The notes: generated by a model from the sequence alone, not told the origin. Shown: positions 35,522 through 44,493, numbered from the stretch's first letter. The stretch: 55,370 nucleotides of DNA from Sedimenticola sp. (GCA_027030425.1 JALVEW010000231.1:1-55370), one strand, 5' to 3'. Numbers and translations are program-made.

Positions 35522-35592
35522 CCGTAGGCCGGGCTTCAGCCCGACAACTGCGGCCTCGACGGGACGGTGTCGGACTGAAGTCCGACCTACGG
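35522..35592. repeat. REP-type palindromic doublet
   Basis: Left arm 35522-35545 and right arm 35569-35592 are 24-base inverted repeats with three differences. Each arm carries its own small palindrome (CGGGCTTCAGCCCG; CGGACTGAAGTCCG), the arrangement of REP/BIME units. It lies between nosY and the FixH-like gene. Confidence 0.8.
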
Positions 35593-35646
35593 ACGCGGAT
35601 TTTTTCATGAAAGAAGATACGGGCAAGGGGCACATGAAAGGCAATT

Positions 35647-36474
35647 TTATGGCAGATCGCCCTTGCGGAACAGGCGGTAACCCAGCCAGGCGGTCAGGGA
35701 CCCCAGGACAAAGGGATAGACCAGAGCCCATGCCAGGTAGCCTGCCTCGCCAAAGTTGTCGAGAATGACATAGGCGGAAGGTCCCAGCAGCACCAGCTGG
35801 GGATCGAACAGCAGCATGGCCCCGGTGCGGAACACCTGCAGGGGATTGGCCAGGGCGATGGCAATGATGGTTTCCGGCGGCAGGCCCTGCTTGATCAGGG
35901 AACCCAGCAGAATCAGGTCCAGGAACAGCAGCAGGAACAGCCAGATAAGAAAGGCTGAGCCCGTGGCCACATCGGAAGAGCGCGCCAGGGTGGACACCAG
36001 CATGCCGATGCCCAGGAAACACCAGGCCAGGGAAATGAGAAAGCCGGTGTAGAACAGCACTTGGGTCCAGGGAATCTCCACACCCTTGTATATACCCCAG
36101 GCCACGGCAGCGAACATGGCCAGCACCACGGGAAGAAAAACCACGAAGAAACGGCCCAGAAGCTTGCCCCAGAACCAGCTGGCCAGGCTCACGGGCAAAG
36201 AGAGCATGTATTCGAAGATGCCCGCCTCCCGGTCGCCGGCCACGGAACGCACGGTGGTGATGAGCACGAACAGGGGCAACACCGCCATGGTGATTTGCAA
36301 ATAGGTGACCAGCATGCGCGACAGGCCGGTAAAGCCCATGATGCGGGACTCTGTCAGCCCGGACGCAAACAGGGCCACCACCACCCCGCCGAACACCAGG
36401 GTATAGACCATGAACCAGCGCGAGCGCAGGGATTCGCTGATGTCTGCCGCCGCAGTGAGAAGAAGGTGTTTCAT
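35647..36474 (-). CDS. nosY: ABC transporter permease NosY
   Basis: NosY is the membrane part of the NosFY ABC transporter that works with NosD in maturation of the copper site of nitrous oxide reductase. The 275-residue protein has six hydrophobic helices of the ABC-2 type, with FEYMLSLPVSLASWFWGKLLGR in the first cytoplasmic loop, a signature of the NosY group, and NPLQVFRTGAMLLFD later. It is the last gene of the nos cluster and follows nosL by three bases. Confidence 0.93.
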   Translation of the reverse strand: MKHLLLTAAADISESLRSRWFMVYTLVFGGVVVALFASGLTESRIMGFTGLSRMLVTYLQITMAVLPLFVLITTVRSVAGDREAGIFEYMLSLPVSLASWFWGKLLGRFFVVFLPVVLAMFAAVAWGIYKGVEIPWTQVLFYTGFLISLAWCFLGIGMLVSTLARSSDVATGSAFLIWLFLLLFLDLILLGSLIKQGLPPETIIAIALANPLQVFRTGAMLLFDPQLVLLGPSAYVILDNFGEAGYLAWALVYPFVLGSLTAWLGYRLFRKGDLP

Positions 36475-36477
36475 GTG

Positions 36478-36963
36478 CTATCGCCCTCCGGCAGCCGGAT
36501 GCTGGTGTTCGTCGCCACGATGGGTATGAGTCTGTTCTTCCACATCATAGATATGCTTGCGTGCCTGGGCGAAGTCCAGGGCGCCGGGCTCTTTCTCCGT
36601 TGTCGCTCCAAGGCCATAACCCATGGGCGTGATCTTGCCTTTGACGTACCAGGCCTTGCGCGCATCTATCCATTCACCATTGCGGTAGTCCGTGACCCAG
36701 ACTTCCGTTTCGGGATTGTCCTTCCAAGGCTGCTCATCCAGCCAAATCACCGCGCAACCGATATCGTCGAACTTGTACAGCTTGCCCTTCTGACCGGGCG
36801 GGCCGCCACGCACCTGGGCGGCATAGTTATGGTCGCTGACCGCCATGGCGCAGCGGGCGCAGACTTCCCGGTCCCAGCGCACCTTCCCCGGCCCGGTGTC
36901 CGGTTCGTTGGAACAGCCCGCCAGCACAAAGAGCAGGCCCATGGAAAAAAGCAGCCTCCGCAT
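36478..36963 (-). CDS. nosL: Copper-chaperone lipoprotein NosL
   Basis: NosL is an outer-facing lipoprotein that binds Cu(I) and passes it to the NosDFY assembly machinery. The 161-residue protein has a lipobox (FVLAGCS, lipidation at Cys17), and the conserved VCARCAMAVSDHNYAAQV with the copper-binding CxxC-M region. YKFDDIGCAVIWL and WYVKGKITPMGYGLGA follow. The tail is His-rich (THTHRGDEHQHP), which could add metal binding. Its ATG overlaps the nosF stop by one base. Confidence 0.94.
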   Translation of the reverse strand: MRRLLFSMGLLFVLAGCSNEPDTGPGKVRWDREVCARCAMAVSDHNYAAQVRGGPPGQKGKLYKFDDIGCAVIWLDEQPWKDNPETEVWVTDYRNGEWIDARKAWYVKGKITPMGYGLGATTEKEPGALDFAQARKHIYDVEEQTHTHRGDEHQHPAAGGR

Positions 36964-37826
36964 CAGTCCGTGGCCTCATCCAGGTGAATGGCCTTGAGAA
37001 TGGCTGCATAGCGGGAGAGCATGCCCAGGAAGCGCAGCCGGTCTGGGCCCGCCACCCGGCCTTCCCAGATAATGCCCTCACGCACATCGGAAAAGCCCCA
37101 TTCAGCCACGGTACGTGCAAAGGCCTCGCTGGCGCGGGTGAGCACCAGGCGGCAGCTGAGCATGCTGGTCATATCCACGTCGTCGGCCACATGATCATTG
37201 AGCACGATCCTGCCCTGATCCATTTCCACCACCCTGTTCACCAGGGAAGCCACCTCGTCGAGGCGGTGGCTGGAAATAATCATGGCTGCCTTGTCACGCT
37301 TCTCCTCCAGCAGCTGGAAGAAGATGTGCCGGGCCTCGGGATCCAGGTTGGCGGCCGGCTCATCCAGCACCAGCAGCTGACATTCCCGGCCCAGGGCGAT
37401 ACTGATGAGCAGCTTCTGCTTCTGCCCACCGGACAGCTTGTTGAAAGGCTGGTGGCGCATCCTGTGAATATCCAGGCCCAGTTTTTCCGCCACCTCTGTC
37501 ATTTTCCCGGGATCGCTGTCACAGACTCCGGCGGCAAAGCGAATGAGCTGGGCCACGGGCATCTTCAGGGGAGGCGATATCTGGGGTACGAACCCCACGT
37601 GCTTGAGCACTTCGGTGCGGTGCTGACGAGGTTCCAAGCCGTTGACCCTCACCTTGCCACCGCACTGGTATTCCCCCAGCAGGCAGCGGATCATGGTGGT
37701 CTTTCCGGCGCCATTGGAGCCCACCAGGGCCACGCGGTCGCCCCGGTCGATGTTCAGGTCTATACCCTTGAGCACTTCCACGCGGCGGAAGCGCTTGCTG
37801 ACCTTTTCGAATTCAATCATAGCCAT
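36963..37826 (-). CDS. nosF: ABC transporter ATP-binding protein NosF
   Basis: NosF powers the NosFY transporter. From the ATG at 37826 the protein has 287 residues (a second ATG at 37820 is possible; the frame runs to 37868). Walker A is GSNGAGKTT, the signature LSGGQKQKLLI, Walker B LLVLDEPAANLDP, and the H-loop SSHRLDEVA. It lies between nosH and nosL on the minus strand. Confidence 0.94.
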   Translation of the reverse strand: MAMIEFEKVSKRFRRVEVLKGIDLNIDRGDRVALVGSNGAGKTTMIRCLLGEYQCGGKVRVNGLEPRQHRTEVLKHVGFVPQISPPLKMPVAQLIRFAAGVCDSDPGKMTEVAEKLGLDIHRMRHQPFNKLSGGQKQKLLISIALGRECQLLVLDEPAANLDPEARHIFFQLLEEKRDKAAMIISSHRLDEVASLVNRVVEMDQGRIVLNDHVADDVDMTSMLSCRLVLTRASEAFARTVAEWGFSDVREGIIWEGRVAGPDRLRFLGMLSRYAAILKAIHLDEATD

Positions 37827-37886
37827 GTCAGGCCCACCTGGATGATTCTGCAGGCGGGAGCATAGCACACCCCACCTCTGTTCCTG

Positions 37887-38858
37887 TCACGAAGTCAGGC
37901 CCTTGTACTTGATGGTCAGGGCGCCGGTGGGACAGGCGTCCACGCAACGCAGACAGCGGGTGCAATCGGCCCCGATATCCACTTCCATGGCTTTTGCCTT
38001 GCCCTTGAGCACCGTGTCCAGCACGTGGGGCACCAGGCAAACCTTGCGGCATTCACCTTCGTGGAAACAGTTGGGCAGCTGGTAGCGCACGGTAAAGGGC
38101 GAAGTGGCGCCCACGATGCCATAGGTGAGGCCAATGGGACAGGCATAACGGCACCAGGCCCGACGGGAGAAGAAAATCTCGAACAGCAGCAGTAGGGCTA
38201 CCCAGATCAGGGCCACGCCCGGTCCATAGATCAGCGCCCGGCTGAGAATGCCCGTGGGGGAAATGGTTTCATAGACGGTATAGCCCGTGACCACGGCCAG
38301 AATCACGAACACCAACCACAGCCAGGCACGGGATCGGCGGTCGAACTGAATATCCTTGGCCCAGCCCTTATCCACCAGTTTCAGATGCAGCATCTCGGCC
38401 CATTCCGCCACCAAGTGATAGGGACAGACCCAGGAACAGAAGGTACGCCCGCCTAGCAGCCACCACAGGATGAACACCGTAGTGGTGCCTATCACAAGGT
38501 TTATGACCACGTGTTTGAAGGCCAGCATGACCTGCAGGGCGGAGTTAAGATCCGCCATGTGGAAGCCGGCAAAACGCGACGCGGTGAGCGCCCCTTCCAG
38601 GAGCTGAATATCCAGGTGGTAAGACACCACGAAGAGCAGGTTCACGGCAATAAGCACGGCCCAGCGTTTCAGCCGGAGCTTTTCCAGAGGCGGGTTGGCA
38701 TGTTTTTCCGCCAGTTCGATGCGAATTTTCTCGATGCGTTCCTTGTCGGCAAACTTGTGCGCATGCAGTTCCCGCACTTCCTCCGGCATGTCCTTTTTCG
38801 CTACCCGCTTGGGCGTGCCGCCAAGCAGCACGCGAATGGATTCGATGACATTGCTCAT
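37887..38858 (-). CDS. nosH: NapH/NosH-type membrane iron-sulfur protein
   Basis: A 323-residue membrane protein of the NapH family. From the ATG at 38858 there is a soluble N-terminal part, then four or five helices, with the two conserved CxxxCP motifs CSWVCPYH and CRYACPIG, and a C-terminal ferredoxin-like domain with CTRCLRCVDACP plus CFHEGECRKVC. In clade II nos systems NosG and NosH are proposed to form a menaquinol dehydrogenase feeding NosZ through cytochromes c. The start overlaps the nosG stop by four bases (ATGA). The symbol follows the Wolinella naming. Confidence 0.85.
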   Translation of the reverse strand: MSNVIESIRVLLGGTPKRVAKKDMPEEVRELHAHKFADKERIEKIRIELAEKHANPPLEKLRLKRWAVLIAVNLLFVVSYHLDIQLLEGALTASRFAGFHMADLNSALQVMLAFKHVVINLVIGTTTVFILWWLLGGRTFCSWVCPYHLVAEWAEMLHLKLVDKGWAKDIQFDRRSRAWLWLVFVILAVVTGYTVYETISPTGILSRALIYGPGVALIWVALLLLFEIFFSRRAWCRYACPIGLTYGIVGATSPFTVRYQLPNCFHEGECRKVCLVPHVLDTVLKGKAKAMEVDIGADCTRCLRCVDACPTGALTIKYKGLTS

Positions 38859-39703
38859 AGTATTCTCATCCCCTTGCTGTTGGCGCGGCTGTCGCTGCTG
38901 TCCATGACGATGACGGCTGGCTCCACCGGACAAACCATTTCACATACACCACAACCCACGCAGCCATCCAGAATCACAGGCGTCATCCTGCCGTCGATGT
39001 TGCGCAGCTCTATGGCGTGCTTGGGCGGACATTCGTTCTTCTGGCGCACGGCCACCAGATCCACCTTGCCACTCTGACGCTTCTCGTCTTCCGCGGCGCA
39101 CTCGGCAATACTGATCTCGATGGGGCACTGGCGAACGCACAGATCGCACAGCTCCAGATCATAGGGATGGTCCGCCAGTTTGATGGGATTCCATCGGTCG
39201 ATTTCGGCATAACGCAGCTTGCCCTTGAAATCGGCGCCCCGCGCCAGCCCCTTGAATCCCTGCCCGTTCACCGCCAGGCACTGCTTGAGATTGACCGTCT
39301 TTGCCACGCCCATGTCCACTTCGGACGGGAAGGAAATCTCATGAATCAGGGCTCCCGTGGGACAGGCCAGCACGCACTGCAGGCCGTCACAGGAGAAATC
39401 GCAGGCCTGATCCCTGGGATCGATATGGGGTACGCCCACCCCCAGGCCGTCGGTCAAATCCGCCAGTTTGATGGCTTCCACGGGGCAGACCTGCACGCAT
39501 TGCCCGCATTTGATACAGGCAGCCAAAAACTTGTCTTCCTTTAGTGCCCCCGGCGGTCGCAGGCGTTTTACCCAGTTACCCAGCACGGGCACCATGCCCA
39601 GCAGGGCGATACCGCTCACGCCAATGGTCATGGCGATGGAACGCAGAAACTTGCGGCGCTCCTTCTGCTTGGGCGTAAGCCGATTCTGCGGTTTCTTGCT
39701 CAT
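38855..39703 (-). CDS. nosG: NapG/NosG-type periplasmic polyferredoxin
   Basis: A 282-residue ferredoxin-type protein with an N-terminal twin-arginine-like signal (ERRKFLRSIAMTIGVSGIALL). Four 4Fe-4S motifs are visible: CIKCGQCVQVCP, CDFSCDGLQCVLACP, CDLCVRQCP and CVGCGVCEMVCP. It should work on the periplasmic side with the membrane partner NosH to pass electrons from menaquinol toward NosZ. The ATG at 39703 is where NapG-like similarity begins; the frame continues upstream into nosD. It lies between nosD and nosH. Confidence 0.87.
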   Translation of the reverse strand: MSKKPQNRLTPKQKERRKFLRSIAMTIGVSGIALLGMVPVLGNWVKRLRPPGALKEDKFLAACIKCGQCVQVCPVEAIKLADLTDGLGVGVPHIDPRDQACDFSCDGLQCVLACPTGALIHEISFPSEVDMGVAKTVNLKQCLAVNGQGFKGLARGADFKGKLRYAEIDRWNPIKLADHPYDLELCDLCVRQCPIEISIAECAAEDEKRQSGKVDLVAVRQKNECPPKHAIELRNIDGRMTPVILDGCVGCGVCEMVCPVEPAVIVMDSSDSRANSKGMRIL

Positions 39704-39704
39704 G

Positions 39705-41036
39705 TCAGTTCTCCAGGCTCTTGCGCAGGGCATCCAGGGCATTGCTCAGATCCGCTGGATCCTGCGCTGCCGCTGGCTTGGTTTCCCGGGTTTGTTCTTC
39801 AGCCGGACGCTCGTTCAGCGCCAGCAGTCTCAGGTAAGGCTTTTCGTCACGTACCAGCAGGCGTGGCTCGGAAAAAGGCGCCAGCCGCTCCAGAAAATCC
39901 AGCACTTCCAGCAACGGCGACCCCTTGAAAAACTGCGCATAGGGTTCGTTCTGCCACAGGCGGTCCGCGTAGGCATAGAGTTCATAGGGATTGTCGCCAA
40001 TGCCGTCCTTGTCCTGATCGAAGCCTTCGTAATCACTCCAGTAGTTGCCGGTCCATTCATTGCGGTTGGCTGTGCCGCCGCCGGACACCACGATCTGGGT
40101 CAGGTTATCCACAAAACGGTTGTCCTTGAATATATTGCTGTGCCAGTCGTTGAGGAAACGGATTCCTATGCCATTGTAGGCAATAAGATTGTCAGTGAAG
40201 CGGTTGGTGGTATCCGGCTGGTAGGGAGACACGTCAATATACAGGCCGCTGGCGCAATACAGGATCTCGTTGCCTTCTATAGTCAAGTCCGAGGTTTCCT
40301 TGAAACCTATGCCCACTCCCGTCGGTCCCGCTGCATGGGCAATATGGTTGTTGCGCACCACCACGGAATCGCTGTACATGAGGAAGATGCCAACGGCGTT
40401 GTTCACATAGTAATTGTCTTCCACCAGGTTGTAGCGGGAGTACATGAAATGCAAGGAATATCTGGCATTGCTGGTGCGGTTGCCGCGAATGGTGTTGTTG
40501 GCGGAATACCAAACCACCATGTCACGCACGTTTTCGGACACGTTGTCCAGAATCTTGTTATCGAAGCTGTACCACAGGCGCACGGAATCCCCTTTCTGCC
40601 CCAGGGAAAACTCGTCCTTGGAACTGATGCGGTTGCGCTTGACAATATTGTTGCGCGACTGCTGCAGATCCACGCCGAACAGGACGTTGTCCATGACATT
40701 GTCCTTGATGACGTTGAAATTGCCACGCACCTGGACGGCGGAATCGATATCATTGGTTGATTCGCCAGAATTGGTCAGATGCAGGTTCTTGATGGTCACG
40801 CCATCAGTCTTGATGACGATCACCGAGCCCTTACCACCGGCGTCCACGGTAGCCTTGTGCTGGCCGTCGATGGTGATGGGCTTGGTAATCAGCACCCGCC
40901 CGGCATAGGTGCCGGGTTCGAGCACCAGGGTTTCACCCTCCGGCGTCTTGTCCACCAGCTCCTGCAGGGACGGGTAGCCCGCGGCGCACACCGCGGGCAG
41001 CAGGAGCAGCAACAGACCCCAGAGACGGACAGGCAT
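39705..41036 (-). CDS. nosD: Copper-site assembly protein NosD
   Basis: NosD is a periplasmic right-handed beta-helix protein required for building the CuZ site of NosZ. From the ATG at 41036 it has 443 residues, with a Sec signal (LWGLLLLLLPAVCAAG) and many parallel-beta-helix rungs of the NosD/CASH type (NVIKDNVMDNVLFGVDL, NNIVKRNRI, NLVEDNYYVNNAVGIFLM, NEWTGNYWSDYEGFDQDKDGIGD). The last motif is typical of NosD. The C-terminus is a charged helix. The ATG overlaps the stop of the nosB-like gene. Confidence 0.94.
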   Translation of the reverse strand: MPVRLWGLLLLLLPAVCAAGYPSLQELVDKTPEGETLVLEPGTYAGRVLITKPITIDGQHKATVDAGGKGSVIVIKTDGVTIKNLHLTNSGESTNDIDSAVQVRGNFNVIKDNVMDNVLFGVDLQQSRNNIVKRNRISSKDEFSLGQKGDSVRLWYSFDNKILDNVSENVRDMVVWYSANNTIRGNRTSNARYSLHFMYSRYNLVEDNYYVNNAVGIFLMYSDSVVVRNNHIAHAAGPTGVGIGFKETSDLTIEGNEILYCASGLYIDVSPYQPDTTNRFTDNLIAYNGIGIRFLNDWHSNIFKDNRFVDNLTQIVVSGGGTANRNEWTGNYWSDYEGFDQDKDGIGDNPYELYAYADRLWQNEPYAQFFKGSPLLEVLDFLERLAPFSEPRLLVRDEKPYLRLLALNERPAEEQTRETKPAAAQDPADLSNALDALRKSLEN

Positions 41037-42283
41037 CACTGCTGCCGGGCATCCTTGATCCGCAGGAGCGCCGCCACCGCCAGCAGGGCGGCCATGAGCA
41101 TCATCAGGCCGAAGCCCAGGTCCGGATAGGAATGGGTCGTGAACTGGGCCACCTTGCCCTGACCAAACACCGTGGGCATGAATGGCTTCACAGTGAACGC
41201 GCCCATGGCGTTGAGGTTGTGGCCATACCACCACAGCCAGGCGGAGTATTCGATGACGAAGAACACGGGCAGGGCCATGGGCACCACGATCAGCAGCCAG
41301 TAGAGAATGCCCTCGCTCTTGCGCGCACCCCAGACCAGCAGAATCATGGCGGCGATGATGCCCCAGAACACCACATGGGAGGCCATGGTCATCTTCTTCA
41401 CCATGGGACGGATCTCTGCCTGGTTGTTGAAATAGCGGCCCAGGCTTTTTTCATAATGCCAGCGCATGACCTGGGCATTGCTGCCCGTCCATTCCTCGCG
41501 CTCACTGGCGGGTTTCTTCTTCTGGTCGATGAGGAAGGTGCCTTTGAGCAGAGCAATGTTGTCGGTCTTGGGGTCACCGGTGGCGCCCTGGTCAGCGGCG
41601 GTATCCAGGGTCACGCCCAGGTCCTCGTCACTGACCAGTTCCCCGCCCAGGCCGGCCAGCTTCTTGACCATCTCGTCTTCACTGTCCTTTTGTTCTTCGA
41701 CGGACACCACGTCCTCGGGAATGGCCTCCTTCATGCGCTTGATGAGTTCGTCGTTCTTATTGCGGTCACTGCCCCGCTCCGTATCCTGGTCCATGGAAGT
41801 CACCAAGGCCTCGATATAGCCGGCGTTCTGGTACTTGAGACCATCACTGCCGTACCAGGTGAGGTACATCCAGATGGCAATGGCGGCAAAGCCCACAGAC
41901 ATGAGGGGCACGCGAATCTTCGGCTTGGTGCAGGCAAAGCCCAGCAGCATCACGGCCAGAAAGGCCATGAGGAAAGGAGAGAAGGCCCGCTCAATAACAC
42001 CACCTGCGGCAATGGGATACATGCCGACATAGTGGTTGATGGTGTCCATCTCGTGCACGCAGTCCAGCGCCTCGCTTTCCTCGATCTCCGTCTTCTGCAC
42101 CTTCTTGCAGCCATTGAACACGCCGTTCATATGAAACTCAATGCGCACCCCGTCTGGAAAGGCTTCCTCTGGATAGTTGGGCGCGGTAAGGGATACCCAC
42201 CAGGCTGGTGCGAAATAAATGACCGCCAGCAGTATGACACTGGCCAGAATCAGCAGGTTGGAAATGATTACGCGCTTGGACAT
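41036..42283 (-). CDS. NosB-like multi-helix membrane protein
   Basis: A 415-residue membrane protein with an N-terminal helix (LLILASVILLAVIYFAPAWW), a periplasmic loop containing FNGCKK and ALDCVHEMDTINHYVGMYPIAAGG, two more helices, a long hydrophilic acidic insert (about 165-275), and three or four C-terminal helices. In the clade II nos clusters of Epsilonproteobacteria a predicted membrane protein, NosB, lies directly upstream of nosD; position and layout match. I cannot confirm homology by eye. The HYVGMYPIAAGG segment is the part most likely to be conserved. It is co-translated with nosD (one-base overlap). Confidence 0.65.
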   Translation of the reverse strand: MSKRVIISNLLILASVILLAVIYFAPAWWVSLTAPNYPEEAFPDGVRIEFHMNGVFNGCKKVQKTEIEESEALDCVHEMDTINHYVGMYPIAAGGVIERAFSPFLMAFLAVMLLGFACTKPKIRVPLMSVGFAAIAIWMYLTWYGSDGLKYQNAGYIEALVTSMDQDTERGSDRNKNDELIKRMKEAIPEDVVSVEEQKDSEDEMVKKLAGLGGELVSDEDLGVTLDTAADQGATGDPKTDNIALLKGTFLIDQKKKPASEREEWTGSNAQVMRWHYEKSLGRYFNNQAEIRPMVKKMTMASHVVFWGIIAAMILLVWGARKSEGILYWLLIVVPMALPVFFVIEYSAWLWWYGHNLNAMGAFTVKPFMPTVFGQGKVAQFTTHSYPDLGFGLMMLMAALLAVAALLRIKDARQQ

Positions 42284-42393
42284 GACTTTACCCGTTGGGT
42301 TGAAAACTGGAGTGACAAAATTAGGAAGTTTAACCGTGAGCAGCCATGATTTCCCGCAATCAAGGCCACAATAAATTCAGGGTTTGAAGCCTC

Positions 42394-42433
42394 CCAAACA
42401 GAAAAAAGCGACGAATCGCTTTTTTCTGTTTGG
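42394..42433. terminator. Bidirectional terminator between cytochrome and nosB-like genes
   Basis: A perfect 18-bp stem, CCAAACAGAAAAAAGCGA at 42394-42411 and its complement at 42416-42433, with a CGAA loop. The A and T runs inside the stem provide a U-tract on both strands. On the minus strand it ends, or attenuates, the cytochrome transcript before the nosB-like gene. Confidence 0.75.
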
Positions 42434-42483
42434 AATCTTTGCTCTTCCCGGCCCAGACATTGTCCGGGCCGGGAGACAGCGCA

Positions 42484-43203
42484 TCAGTCGTAATCCGGAT
42501 TGGTGTAATCCACGGAAGGCGCCAGATCTTCCTTGGGAACAGGAATACGGGAGACGTAGTTGATGACATGCTTCATGTCTTCATTACTGAACTCCTTGAT
42601 CTGCTTAACCATGTCCGGGTTGGCGTTGCGGCGCTTGCCGTCACGAATCCACTCGAACTGACGTACCATGTACTTGTAGTGCTGACCCTGGATCTTGGGA
42701 TAGAACTTGTCCGGCTTGCCCTCGCCATGCTCACCATGACACTTGACGCAGTTGTCCTTGAACAGCTGCTTGCCATGCTCATACTCAGGCGTCCCTTCGG
42801 GCCATTCACCCTTGCCGTTATCCGGATTCATCTTCAGACCGGAAATGTAATGGGTCACGTCGGCCATGGCCTGAGGACCGCCAATGGACTCGGGCTTGGC
42901 GAAAGGATACATGGTGGGGTTATCACGGTTGCCTTCACGGATGTCCGCCAGCTGCTTGACCAGCACGGTCTGGTGCTGACCCGCGATCTGGGGGAAGGTG
43001 CCGTCCTTGGTGCCCCAGCCTTCGGTCAGGTGACAGGCCGCGCAGACTTCGAACACCTCGATGCCGTTTTCGTGATCCGGCTTCAGGTGCAGGGCCTCAT
43101 CACGCTCACCGCCTTTTGACATCCACTGGTTGGAAAAGGCGGTGCTGCTGACCAGCATGGTAGCGGCAAAGCCGAGCATAGACACCATCAAACGTTTTTT
43201 CAT
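42484..43203 (-). CDS. Diheme c-type cytochrome
   Basis: A 239-residue periplasmic cytochrome with a Sec signal (MLGFAATMLVSSTAFS) and two heme motifs, CAACH (about 54-58) and CVKCH (about 152-156). The pattern FPQIAGQHQTVLVKQLADIREGNRDN and KIQGQHYKYMVRQFEWIRDGKR is that of cytochrome c4-type tandem domains, and the distal Met ligands are in TMYPF and in the second domain after NANPDMV. It probably carries electrons from the NosGH dehydrogenase to NosZ. It has its own FNR-type promoter upstream and is followed by a terminator at 42394-42433. Confidence 0.88.
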   Translation of the reverse strand: MKKRLMVSMLGFAATMLVSSTAFSNQWMSKGGERDEALHLKPDHENGIEVFEVCAACHLTEGWGTKDGTFPQIAGQHQTVLVKQLADIREGNRDNPTMYPFAKPESIGGPQAMADVTHYISGLKMNPDNGKGEWPEGTPEYEHGKQLFKDNCVKCHGEHGEGKPDKFYPKIQGQHYKYMVRQFEWIRDGKRRNANPDMVKQIKEFSNEDMKHVINYVSRIPVPKEDLAPSVDYTNPDYD

Positions 43204-43307
43204 ATCTCAATATCTCCGAAAAAAGCCTTGGGTGAGGACAGGTTTGCTGCCTCGTCACACCATATTAAAAAACAACGAAATAGTAACATTCACACTTGAC
43301 CCCGCAC

Positions 43308-43321
43308 TTGAGCAATATCAA
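43308..43321 (-). promoter_or_regulatory. FNR-type box upstream of the diheme cytochrome gene
   Basis: TTGAG-CAAT-ATCAA matches the FNR/ANR consensus TTGAT-N4-ATCAA at 9 of 10 positions. Read on the minus strand, a TACTAT -10 candidate occupies 43280-43285, at the distance expected for class II FNR activation (box centred near -41.5). The start codon of the cytochrome is about 80 bases beyond the predicted transcription start. Confidence 0.65.
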
Positions 43322-43370
43322 GTACCGCTCATGAGCGCTTGAATGGATTACTCTAATTTTTCCATGGTTT

Positions 43371-44048
43371 TCAATCATCCTGATAAGACAACCAGGCAAG
43401 AATATTGGCAATTTCTTCATCCGTATAGCCGCGAAACAGTTCCGCATCGTCTTCCGAATCATGAAAACGCTTGGCCTTGCGGATATTTTCTATCTGACGC
43501 AGCAAATAACCGCTGTGCTGTCCCGTCAGCATGGGCACCAGTTTTTTCCACTTCCCTTCGCCTTTTCGGCCATGACAGCTGGCACATTCCTGCCTGTACA
43601 GCTTGCCTCCAGCCTTGGGATCCCCAGGATAATGAGGGATATTGGTCACTTTCTTACTCTCTTCCAGACGCGCCAAAGGATCGAACTCCTTGTTTGGATC
43701 CAACTTGCTCATGTGGCGCGGCAATTCGATGTTGGCAATATAGGCGGTAATGTTCTTCACATCTTCCGGTGACAACTCATGATCATTGGCATAGGGAATC
43801 ATGGGGATATTGATACGCTTGCGCGTTTTGAACAGGATGATCTGCCGCTCCAAATAGGCAGGATTCATGCCGGCCAGTCGGGGGTACTCCCCGTCCGGAG
43901 TACCCTGGGCATAGATACCATGACAACCAGCACAGATCTCCATGATTTCTTCGCCAATATCCGGATCAAAGTCTGGTATTACCCGATCTTCCGCCACCGC
44001 CAGCGTCACACTAGAAAACAACCACCAAACCAGAACAATTTTTTTCAT
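43371..44048 (-). CDS. Diheme c-type cytochrome
   Basis: A 225-residue periplasmic cytochrome from the ATG at 44048, with signal peptide IVLVWWLFSSVTLAVA. Two heme motifs, CAGCH (about 39-43) and CASCH (about 149-153), and the repeated LAGMNPAYLERQIILFKTRKR / LTGQHSGYLLRQIENIRKAKR segments show two c4-type domains. It differs from the neighbouring diheme protein, with a linker of about 20 charged residues (KLDPNKEFDPLARLEESKK). Same likely role in the electron path to NosZ. Confidence 0.87.
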   Translation of the reverse strand: MKKIVLVWWLFSSVTLAVAEDRVIPDFDPDIGEEIMEICAGCHGIYAQGTPDGEYPRLAGMNPAYLERQIILFKTRKRINIPMIPYANDHELSPEDVKNITAYIANIELPRHMSKLDPNKEFDPLARLEESKKVTNIPHYPGDPKAGGKLYRQECASCHGRKGEGKWKKLVPMLTGQHSGYLLRQIENIRKAKRFHDSEDDAELFRGYTDEEIANILAWLSYQDD

Positions 44049-44080
44049 GTATTTTTGTAATATTGTCAGCCAAACCAGAA

Positions 44081-44102
44081 ACGGCCTGCAGAAGCAGGCC
44101 GT
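44081..44102 (-). terminator. Hairpin after the monoheme cytochrome gene
   Basis: A nine-base-pair stem ACGGCCTGC / GCAGGCCGT with an AGAA loop lies between the monoheme and diheme cytochrome genes. On the minus strand it is followed by a T-rich stretch (TTCTGGTTTGG), so it may attenuate transcription or protect the mRNA end. Confidence 0.5.
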
Positions 44103-44126
44103 CACCCGAACCATAAACCCTGTCGA

Positions 44127-44468
44127 TCAGGGCGCAAGCTTGGACACGTAGTCCGCCAATACTTCCAGGTCCTCATCACTGAAACGGGGCTCGCCCGTGG
44201 GAGTGACCAGCACACCTTTCATGGCCACGGACTGACCATTGGCCCGCTTGCCGGACATGATGTCCTTGATCTGCTGCAGAACATATTCCTTGTTCTGGCC
44301 CGCAATTTTCGGATAGGCCGGCATAATGGGGCTCTTGCCGTCCTTGCCATGACAGGCAGCACAGGTCATGTAGAGACGCTTGCCGCTCGCAGCAGATGCA
44401 CTGCCGCCAAAAGCAGTGATGGCCAGTACCGCAGATACAGCAGCGGCAACGATTACTTGTTTTTTCAT
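44127..44468 (-). CDS. Monoheme c-type cytochrome
   Basis: A 113-residue periplasmic cytochrome directly after nosZ. A Sec signal (VSAVLAITAFGGSASA) is followed by one heme motif CAACHGKDGKS (about 36-40), KIAGQNKEYVLQQIKDIMSGKRANG, and the distal Met probably in SVAMKGV. The sequence is like one half of a cytochrome c4. It is the best candidate for the immediate electron donor to NosZ because of its position. Confidence 0.88.
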   Translation of the reverse strand: MKKQVIVAAAVSAVLAITAFGGSASAASGKRLYMTCAACHGKDGKSPIMPAYPKIAGQNKEYVLQQIKDIMSGKRANGQSVAMKGVLVTPTGEPRFSDEDLEVLADYVSKLAP

Positions 44469-44493
44469 ACTAGGTTATCTCCTGAAAGAAAGA

